Assembly (NCBI GenBank): GCA_003228395.1
Contig: QIDJ01000169.1
Location: forward strand, 1-6,041
Direction: 5' to 3'
Length of the DNA stretch: 6,041 bases
From: Flammeovirgaceae bacterium
Lineage (GTDB): Bacteria; Bacteroidota; Bacteroidia; Cytophagales; Cyclobacteriaceae
Shown here: positions 1-6,041 of the stretch, in pieces
Layout: each line of letters opens with the position of its first letter
Position numbering within the stretch: the first letter of the stretch is position 1
Notes under the pieces: model-generated
The model's database searches: none
Seen by the model: the letters and a program-made list of their open reading frames with translations, nothing else
Told to the model about the DNA's origin: nothing
Made by a program: the position numbers and the translations under genes

Positions 1-2011
1 CTTGTCACTCAACAGGATCAATTCCTTACTTGAATATGAACCGGGAAAATTTCTTGCAGGATCCGATAATGGGGACATTGATGTGGTCACGGACCAGGGG
101 ATTATGAAAATAAATACATCTCATGATTTAAGTAATACGAGCATTAAATATTTTATAAAAGCCAGGAATGGAGATATATGGGTGGCAACATATGCGGGTG
201 TATTACGCATAGGCAACGGATCAGAAGATTTATTTTCAACTGATAACGGCTTTCCTGAAAATCAGGCAAGAGTGCTGCTTGAGGACAGGCATGGAAACAT
301 CTGGGTCGGATATAAAAATAGCGGACTTATTTGTATTCATGAAGATTTATCTTTCACACCATATAACAAGGAGAACGGACTGGGGTCTGATTATGTTCTA
401 TCGCTTGATGAACTTCCGGATGGAACGATTCTGGTAGGTACACATTCCGGGGGTCTGAATTTTATAAAGAATAATAAGATCGTTGAAACCCTTTTTCCAC
501 TCAAGTTAGCTGCAGGCGTACTGATATTTAATACAAGCATGGTGAACGACAGCGATATATGGCTGAGCACAAACGTTGGAATTTTTCTGTTAAAGGATGG
601 AAAATTTTATCAAATAACGGAACACGATGGATTGGGAGCTGAAACTATTTTTGATCTGGTGGAAGATTCAATGGGAAATTTTTGGATGTCATCTAATGCG
701 GGAATTGTAAAAATTGAAAAAGATCAGTTATATGAGTTTATTTCGGGTAATATTCAAAAGGTAGAGGGGGTCGTATATGATAACAATGATGGTATGATTA
801 CCAGGGAATGTACCGCCGCTTCACGTATATTATTAACAACAGCAGGTGAATTGTGGTTTCCCACATTCGGTGGTATTGTGATCGTTGAACCGGATATAAT
901 TTTTATAAATCCTGTAAAACCTGATGTGTATATCACAAAAGTACAGCTCGACGGCGCCGAATGGATAGATTGCGTGGATGGAATGATTTTTGACGCCGGA
1001 TACGATCGCTATTCATTCGATTATACAGCGCTGAGTTTTAGTGCTCCGGCTAAAGTCAGATTTAAATATAAATTAACGGGATTTGATGGTGATTGGGTAG
1101 AAGCTGGTGTAAAGCGCCAGGTAACCTATACAAACCTTAGCCCTGGTAAGTATAATTTTAGTGTTATTGCCTGTAATAATGATGGCCTTTGGAATACACA
1201 AGGTGCAAGTATGAACTTCATTATTAAACCCTACATCTATGAAACGGTATGGTTTTATATTTTGATATTTGCGCTCGTTGCAGGACTTTTCTATCTCAGA
1301 TTACACACCATTCGCAAGCACAATGAACAGCTGCAAAAACTCAATGCAGAACTCGATAGTTTTGTTTACAGTACCTCACATGATCTCAGAGCTCCGCTGA
1401 TGTCTGTTCTGGGGCTGGTAAATATTGCAAAACTGGATGAGGATAAAAGCAGAATAAAAGAATATCTGAATAATATTGAAAAAAGCATTAAAAAGCTGGA
1501 TAATTTTATTTCAGATATCATCGATTACTCACGAAACTCAAGATTGGAAGTAACCCTTGAAAAAGTGGATATCAGAAGTGTATTAGAGGGAATTATTGAG
1601 TCGCTTGCTTATCTGGACCCTGAGAATAAAATAGAAAAGACAATTGAGATTGACAATAAAGCAAAGCCAATCCGAACGGACAGCCGGCGTCTTGCAATCG
1701 TACTTAGTAATATTATTTCAAATAGTTTTCGCTACTTCCGCCCGTATATTGATAATCCTTATATTATAATAAATGTTTTTCCAGACAAAGGCGGTATCCT
1801 GATAAGAATAGCAGATAACGGAAAAGGAATAGCTGATGAGCACATCTCTAAAATCTTCGACATGTTTTACAGGGCCTCCGAAAGCAGCAATGGGTCAGGC
1901 CTGGGCCTGTATATCATGAAAGAAACCCTTGCAAAACTCAAAGGCGCAGTTTCGGTTGAATCAAAGCTGGATAAAGGCACAACATTTACGCTGCGTATTC
2001 CCACATTGTAA
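1..2011 (+). CDS. Reg_prop/Y_Y_Y beta-propeller sensor histidine kinase (5' end off window)
   Basis: Inner-membrane sensor kinase whose large periplasmic propeller is expected to detect a ligand and drive autophosphorylation of a cytoplasmic histidine. Residues are numbered from the first complete codon (base 2). About seven propeller blades are visible at 11-37, 51-70, 92-112, 134-154, 184-197, 219-237 and 278-295, with repeated cores such as GNIWVGYKNSGL and GNFWMSSNAGIVKI. A Y_Y_Y domain (about 334-408) follows, then one membrane helix (417-435), a short coiled linker, and a HisKA-type H-box STSHDLRAP with the phospho-acceptor His460. The HATPase domain shows an N-box (Asn570/Asn574), G1 DNGKG (605-609), F-box IFDMF (618-622) and G2 GSGLGL (631-636). 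The protein ends after the ATPase domain with no receiver or AraC helix-turn-helix, so it is a plain kinase rather than a one-protein hybrid regulator. The frame is open to the left edge and begins on a TTG that is not a credible start. The missing N-terminus should hold a signal peptide and probably more blades. The ligand and partner regulator are unknown. Confidence 0.93.
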   Translation, partial: LSLNRINSLLEYEPGKFLAGSDNGDIDVVTDQGIMKINTSHDLSNTSIKYFIKARNGDIWVATYAGVLRIGNGSEDLFSTDNGFPENQARVLLEDRHGNIWVGYKNSGLICIHEDLSFTPYNKENGLGSDYVLSLDELPDGTILVGTHSGGLNFIKNNKIVETLFPLKLAAGVLIFNTSMVNDSDIWLSTNVGIFLLKDGKFYQITEHDGLGAETIFDLVEDSMGNFWMSSNAGIVKIEKDQLYEFISGNIQKVEGVVYDNNDGMITRECTAASRILLTTAGELWFPTFGGIVIVEPDIIFINPVKPDVYITKVQLDGAEWIDCVDGMIFDAGYDRYSFDYTALSFSAPAKVRFKYKLTGFDGDWVEAGVKRQVTYTNLSPGKYNFSVIACNNDGLWNTQGASMNFIIKPYIYETVWFYILIFALVAGLFYLRLHTIRKHNEQLQKLNAELDSFVYSTSHDLRAPLMSVLGLVNIAKLDEDKSRIKEYLNNIEKSIKKLDNFISDIIDYSRNSRLEVTLEKVDIRSVLEGIIESLAYLDPENKIEKTIEIDNKAKPIRTDSRRLAIVLSNIISNSFRYFRPYIDNPYIIINVFPDKGGILIRIADNGKGIADEHISKIFDMFYRASESSNGSGLGLYIMKETLAKLKGAVSVESKLDKGTTFTLRIPTL

Positions 2012-2201
2012 GTATATTTTGCTTTCATGTTATTATTTTACAAATTACCTGAGAATATTGCCGGTTTATGGCCGTTAAAAAAGCAATCATAAGATTAATC
2101 CGGCAAAAGGATAAAGTAATAGTTATTGCTGGTAATAAACTAAAATTATTTCAGTAAATAACATGGCGGATAATATTTCAAAATAACCTGTTTGCAGTGT
2201 T

Positions 2202-2936
2202 TTGGGATTACGAAGATTAAAAATAATCGGCAACGGAGATGCCTTTGGTTCCGGTAACAGGTTTCATACCTGCTTCTATCTGGAATCAGATAAAACTAAA
2301 CTATTAGTTGACTGTGGGGCAACGGCTATACATCACCTGTTAGAATCAGGAATAAATCTTAATGACATTGACCTGATTGTAATCAGCCATTTTCATGGCG
2401 ATCATTTTGGGGGAATACCGTTTTTCATGTTGAACTCATATTTTCTTACCGGCCGTACAAAGCCACTTACGATTGTTGGTCCTGAACAATGCGAAACACG
2501 GGTAGAAGGCCTGACAGAAGCCCTGTATCCGGGATTAAATAAAAAATTCAGGGAAATGGATCTGACATACCTGGAGTATAGCAAAACAATTCGTTTCAGT
2601 GATCTTGAAATACGGGCATTACCTGTTGTGCACTCACCTCCTTCAAATCCACATGGTATCCGGGTAGAGAGTGGAAACAATACGTTTAGTTACTCGGGTG
2701 ATACAGAATGGACCGATAGTTTGTACGATTTGAGTTTGAATTCAGATATTTTTATTTGTGAATGTAATTATTATGAGTCGAAGGTCAGCGGTCACCTGAA
2801 TTATAAGATACTGAAAGATAAGCTGAAAAAGGTAAAAAGCCGAAGAGTATTGTTGACCCACATGGGGGAGGAGATGATAAATTCAGATCAGGTTGCTCAC
2901 GAGACGACGGTACAGGATCAGGAATATGATTTTTAA
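2202..2936 (+). CDS. MBL-fold metallo-hydrolase (RNase Z/ElaC-like, COG1234 type)
   Basis: Cytoplasmic metal-dependent hydrolase of 244 residues, with no signal peptide or membrane segment. The metallo-beta-lactamase signature HFHGDH gives His63, His65, Asp67 and His68. The remaining expected ligands are His144 (PVVHSPP), Asp167 (YSGDTEW) and His220 (LTHMGEE), with a further conserved-looking His198 (SGHLNY). These would bind two Zn ions. The N-terminus IIGNGDAFGSGNRF resembles the RNase Z/cyclic phosphodiesterase/lactonase-like branch. I see no long exosite arm of the kind used by RNase Z to grip tRNA, so tRNA 3' processing is not supported, and a small phosphodiester or lactone substrate is more likely. 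The start is inferred: an in-frame TAA at 2184-2186 closes the frame, and TTG at 2202 is the only NTG codon before the conserved N-terminal strand. The first in-frame ATG inside the gene is Met77, beyond the active-site motif. The gene lies 190 bp after the kinase on the same strand, so co-transcription is possible but unproven. Family assignment is firm; the substrate is unknown. Confidence 0.9.
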   Translation: MGLRRLKIIGNGDAFGSGNRFHTCFYLESDKTKLLVDCGATAIHHLLESGINLNDIDLIVISHFHGDHFGGIPFFMLNSYFLTGRTKPLTIVGPEQCETRVEGLTEALYPGLNKKFREMDLTYLEYSKTIRFSDLEIRALPVVHSPPSNPHGIRVESGNNTFSYSGDTEWTDSLYDLSLNSDIFICECNYYESKVSGHLNYKILKDKLKKVKSRRVLLTHMGEEMINSDQVAHETTVQDQEYDF

Positions 2937-3000
2937 TCAATCCGGAACTTGTTGGGGTTATGCTGTTATTTTAATGGAGATGATTCAATGCATTACCGGT

Positions 3001-4215
3001 TCACTTACACATCTTCCTGAGTGTGCTTGCTGCCTGCTCCATTCCAAGATTAATCGCTTTTTTTATATCGTTGCAGGCTTCTGCTTTTTGCTGCAGATTA
3101 TAACGGGCTATTCCCCGGTTATAAAAAGCCATTGCAAAATCAGGATAATACATGATTGCCATGTCATAGTTTCTGACAGCATCTTCATACCTTTTTAGCT
3201 TCATCAATGCATTACCACGGTTCATCCATGCATTTTCCATGTCAGGGCGTAGCCCGATTGCTTTAGAAAGGTCAGAATATGCTTCATCAGGGTTGTCTGA
3301 TTTAAGTTGGAGTATGCCCCGGTTCATCCATAACACCGGGTCTTCCGACCCGTATAAAATGGCAGAATCATAATCTGACAAAGCACCTTTGAGATCACCG
3401 TTGTTCATCCTGGCCAGCCCGCGTTTGGCATAGGCTTCCGGAAACGCTGGTGTGGCCTGAATGATAGAACTGTATGTATCAATCAGTTCGTTGTAGGATG
3501 CGCTTTTTTCCTGCAACCGGGCAAGGTTATATTTTGCCAGGGAATTATCAGGTTGTACAGATAACGCTGTTTGTAAATCCTTTTTGGCCGAAGCAATATT
3601 CCCCACGGTTTCAAAAGTTTGAGCACGGTTTACTAGTATATCAGCATTATCCGGTTCGAGGTATAGTGCAGCATCAAAATGTTCTAGCGCCTGATCATAT
3701 TGTGTGAGTTTTTTTGCCACCATACCGAGGTAGTTGTATATCTGCGCCTTCATGGTCTTTAGCGTTGCCACCTTACTTACACCGTTGTCCGGATACCTTT
3801 GCTGGAAATATACGGCATTGGTCTCCACTTCCGGTAAACGGAGCAGGGTATAAAGGTCTTGGCGCGCCAGATCATAATGCTGCAGCCGGTAGTGCAATAC
3901 AGCCCGGCTCCACAATGCTTCTGTAAACTCCGGGTTTAAATGTATCAGCACACTGTAATCGCTTATGGCGCCTTCGGGATATCCGGTGTTTTCACGGGCT
4001 ATTGCTCTCGAGAAATGTGCCTGAAAATGCGTGGGTAATATAAATATGCATGAATCGTAATAAGCCTCTGCAAGCATCAGGTTATCTTTTTTGAAAGCGG
4101 TTTCACCCTGCCTGAAATAACTTTCAGCTATTTTTTTGGGTTTAACAGCCTGCGGCCATGCGGACAAACAGACAACCATCATAATAGAAAAAAAGAGTAA
4201 CCTTTTTTGCCACAT
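3001..4215 (-). CDS. Exported tetratricopeptide-repeat (TPR) protein
   Basis: A 404-residue protein that probably acts as a protein-binding scaffold in the periplasm. The N-terminus has two basic residues and a hydrophobic run (LLFFSIMMVVCLSA), a Sec signal peptide with cleavage somewhere near residues 18-23. Cys16 is preceded by Val-Val, which does not fit a lipobox, so a lipoprotein is unlikely. About ten TPRs follow: 30-63, 64-97, 98-130, then 157-190, 191-224, 225-258, 259-292, 293-326, 327-360 and 361-393. Those from 157 to 360 keep an exact 34-residue register, with recurring NRG and DYDSAI-like helices and P at the repeat ends. A 26-residue non-TPR insert (131-156, containing TNAVYFQQR) separates repeats 3 and 4. 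There is no catalytic domain. The ATG start sits directly before the signal peptide. The gene begins 54 bp after the phosphate transporter-like gene on the same strand, so it may share its transcript. The partner and pathway are unknown. TPR identity is certain; the cellular role is not. Confidence 0.9.
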   Translation of the reverse strand: MWQKRLLFFSIMMVVCLSAWPQAVKPKKIAESYFRQGETAFKKDNLMLAEAYYDSCIFILPTHFQAHFSRAIARENTGYPEGAISDYSVLIHLNPEFTEALWSRAVLHYRLQHYDLARQDLYTLLRLPEVETNAVYFQQRYPDNGVSKVATLKTMKAQIYNYLGMVAKKLTQYDQALEHFDAALYLEPDNADILVNRAQTFETVGNIASAKKDLQTALSVQPDNSLAKYNLARLQEKSASYNELIDTYSSIIQATPAFPEAYAKRGLARMNNGDLKGALSDYDSAILYGSEDPVLWMNRGILQLKSDNPDEAYSDLSKAIGLRPDMENAWMNRGNALMKLKRYEDAVRNYDMAIMYYPDFAMAFYNRGIARYNLQQKAEACNDIKKAINLGMEQAASTLRKMCK

Positions 4216-4269
4216 AACATAAAATTACCGGTTTTTACGAAAGGAATCATGTAATGCGTCTATTGTTAT

Positions 4270-6041
4270 TTAATCATCCATCACGATTTCTTTAATATCT
4301 TCAACTACCACTTCTTCATCTTCATCTTTAAAAGAATGCTTGCGGTATAAACCATCTATTACACGTTGAATATTTTTACAGATACCGCTGGTGTAGTGGC
4401 TGTCATTCAACATCGAAGTGGCCTCTTTGCTTGATAGTTTACGGTCTTTAATCCACTCAGGTATTTGAACGACAATTTCATGTTCATGTCTTTTTGACTC
4501 ATTTCGCAGCATTTTTATGAGCTCCTCGTATTCCGGTAGATTGTTCACCGAGTCAATCTTTTCGGATTCATATATTAGCGATGTGATCAGAAACCGCATT
4601 TCATTGTATTTATAGCGTAAAAGATCATTATTCGAATCTGACATGGTGCAGATATTTTCGTGCAGCAATTCCATTTCCTTTATTAGTGCGATCATTTGTC
4701 TGTTTACCGTTCTTATTTCGTCAAAATAATTCCAGTCATCAATTTTGGAGGCATATTTGATGATTTTGCTGTAAATCGGCTTAATGTTGATCTCATACAG
4801 GTTTTCTAAATTTATTTTTTTTATAGCGATTTTTTTGTTGATGGCAGTTTCGATATCCTTCAGTGAATGCATAGACGAATCCGGAATGTCGATAGCTTTT
4901 AACAATAACTTTTTGACATCCTTGAATAAAGCTCTTGATTCTTCTAAAACGGCAATTTTAGCTGTTTGCGAAAATTCCAGGACAGCTTTATTAAGATATT
5001 TTGGTTGTACTACGCGCTCCTGCTTTTCGGGTATCATTTTCTTCAGGAATTTGCTCATAATTTTTAAAAAAGGTAGCATAAGAAATATACCAAGCAAGTT
5101 AAACATAGAGTGAAACAGTGAAAGTTTAAGTGTAAAATCAGTGGCCCGTATGCCGATAAATGCTGACAATACATCAACCATATATAATAAAGGATGCAAA
5201 AGGAGTACTGCAACTATTGCCGTTACCATATTAAAAATAAAATGCCCCAACGCAACTTGTTTGCCCGCTGTGTTCGATACAGAAGCACCTATTATAGCGG
5301 TAAAGGTGGTTCCAACATTGGCTCCAATGGCAAGTGAAATACCATCCGGATAATTTATCTGGTTAGAAAACATGGCAGTGAGCACAATGGCCATGGTAGC
5401 ACTGCTCGATTGAAGTATCATTGTGAACGCTATGCCCAGGGCAAGAAAAATAACATTTCTCAATGTACCCGAAACGGTTATGGTATCAAGCGAAATGGTT
5501 CGCTGATAGTCTTCAAACCCCTGCTGCATGATATAAATGCCGGTGAAAAAGAATCCAAGTCCCAGCAAAATCTGGCCTGTTGAAACCAGGTTTCCCTTTT
5601 TCTTCTGAAAACTGAACAAAACACCAAACACGATCATAGGCGCTGCCAGATGTGACAGTTTGAGTTTAAGCCCAAAGAGCGCTACCAGCCACGAAGTAGC
5701 GGTAGTACCCAGGTTAGCCCCGAAAACAATACCAAGTCCCGATTGCAGGCTTAACAGTCCTGCACTGATAAAGGAAATAGCAACCACGGTAACCAGCGTA
5801 CTCGACTGGAAGACAGCGGTACTTGTAAAGCCAAGCGTAAACCCTTTCCCGAAACCTCCTCCCATTTTTTGTAACACCACTTTAAGCCTTCCTTCTGCTG
5901 CGCTCCGGAAACCGGATTCAAGGGTATGAATCCCCAGCAATAAAATAGCTATCCCAACTGCTACAAGTTCAAAATTCTGACTGTACCAGAATCCAATGGA
6001 TAGTACCAGGAGGAAAAGCGGTAAAAACAGTTTCTTAAGCA
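4270..6041 (-). CDS. Na+/Pi cotransporter family protein with PhoU-like C-terminal region (5' edge at window end)
   Basis: Polytopic inner-membrane protein of the Na_Pi_cotrans family (NptA/YjbB-like, COG1283), expected to move phosphate coupled to sodium; bacterial members such as YjbB are linked to phosphate export. The frame stays open to the right edge, and bases 6041-6040 read TG on the - strand. An A just outside would make an ATG, giving MLKKLFLPLF and a protein of about 590 residues, a normal family length. With that numbering, the two inverted family repeats carry QSST (79-82) with GANLGTT (108-114), and QSSS (211-214) with GANVGTT (240-246), the expected substrate and ion site. Hydrophobic segments fill residues from about 5 to 330. 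From about 350 to 560 the protein is helical, charged and PhoU-like. It ends in an acidic tail (DEDEEVVVED). A start at the internal TTG (5940) would remove the first membrane helix, so it is not preferred. The TPR gene follows 54 bp downstream. Substrate and transport direction are inferred from the family only. Confidence 0.92.
   Translation of the reverse strand, partial: LKKLFLPLFLLVLSIGFWYSQNFELVAVGIAILLLGIHTLESGFRSAAEGRLKVVLQKMGGGFGKGFTLGFTSTAVFQSSTLVTVVAISFISAGLLSLQSGLGIVFGANLGTTATSWLVALFGLKLKLSHLAAPMIVFGVLFSFQKKKGNLVSTGQILLGLGFFFTGIYIMQQGFEDYQRTISLDTITVSGTLRNVIFLALGIAFTMILQSSSATMAIVLTAMFSNQINYPDGISLAIGANVGTTFTAIIGASVSNTAGKQVALGHFIFNMVTAIVAVLLLHPLLYMVDVLSAFIGIRATDFTLKLSLFHSMFNLLGIFLMLPFLKIMSKFLKKMIPEKQERVVQPKYLNKAVLEFSQTAKIAVLEESRALFKDVKKLLLKAIDIPDSSMHSLKDIETAINKKIAIKKINLENLYEINIKPIYSKIIKYASKIDDWNYFDEIRTVNRQMIALIKEMELLHENICTMSDSNNDLLRYKYNEMRFLITSLIYESEKIDSVNNLPEYEELIKMLRNESKRHEHEIVVQIPEWIKDRKLSSKEATSMLNDSHYTSGICKNIQRVIDGLYRKHSFKDEDEEVVVEDIKEIVMDD

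Noticed and set aside
2058..2106. Inverted repeat TTGCCGG (2058-2064) and CCGGCAA (2100-2106) as a possible terminator or operator
   Set aside because: The arms are only 7 bp with a 35-nt loop, they do not extend, and no U-tract follows directly. This is too weak to call.
2012..2201. Search for a Bacteroidota promoter (TTG near -33, TAnnTTTG near -7) upstream of the hydrolase
   Set aside because: The nearest matches (TATATTTTG near 2014, TAACCTGTTTG near 2184) have the wrong spacing inside the -7 element, so no promoter is claimed.
2402..2680. Open frame of 92 codons on the - strand inside the hydrolase gene
   Set aside because: It lies fully antisense to a gene with intact catalytic motifs, and its product shows no recognisable domain. 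It is a shadow frame.
2937..3000. Bidirectional terminator expected between the convergent hydrolase and TPR genes
   Set aside because: Only short palindromes (TCCGGA, AATGCATT, ACCGGT) are present, with no stable stem followed by a T-run.
2893..3198. Open frame of 101 codons on the + strand overlapping the hydrolase 3' end and the TPR 3' end
   Set aside because: Most of it is antisense to well-formed TPR repeats, and the product is a Cys/Ile-rich mixture with no family features.
2992..4233. A 10-bp direct repeat, ATTACCGGTT, at 2992-3001 and 4224-4233, bracketing the TPR gene
   Set aside because: In a 6-kb window several 10-bp matches are expected by chance. The copies are not extended, and there is no transposase or other sign of insertion.

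Overview
The window looks like ordinary chromosomal sequence from a member of the Bacteroidota. Three things suggest this: a membrane sensor kinase of the Reg_prop/Y_Y_Y type that is especially abundant in that phylum, a long exported TPR protein, and AT-leaning genes (roughly 40% GC by eye) whose starts lack a clear Shine-Dalgarno sequence. The genus cannot be told from what is here.

Layout: four protein genes fill almost all of the window. On the + strand there is the 3' two-thirds or so of a periplasmic beta-propeller sensor histidine kinase (to 2011). A 190-bp AT-rich gap follows, then a metallo-beta-lactamase-fold hydrolase (2202-2936). On the - strand, reading leftward from the right edge, there is a Na+/phosphate cotransporter-family protein with a PhoU-like C-terminal region (6041 to 4270). 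It is followed 54 bp later by a secreted or periplasmic protein of ten TPR repeats (4215 to 3001). The two pairs converge at a 64-bp gap (2937-3000) in which I see no convincing terminator hairpin.

How the genes work together: the kinase probably senses a periplasmic ligand and signals to a response regulator outside the window, because it carries no receiver or DNA-binding domain itself. The transporter would move or balance phosphate, or a similar anion, at the inner membrane. The TPR protein would be a periplasmic scaffold and may be co-transcribed with the transporter. The hydrolase acts in the cytoplasm on an unknown phosphodiester or lactone-like substrate. Nothing ties the four into one pathway, and I see no mobile element, CRISPR array, RNA gene or defence system. 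The points worth a second look are small: the hydrolase's non-ATG start behind an in-frame ATG and stop, the kinase's missing phosphatase-motif residue, a conserved-looking insert in the TPR array, and a transporter start codon that seems to straddle the right edge.
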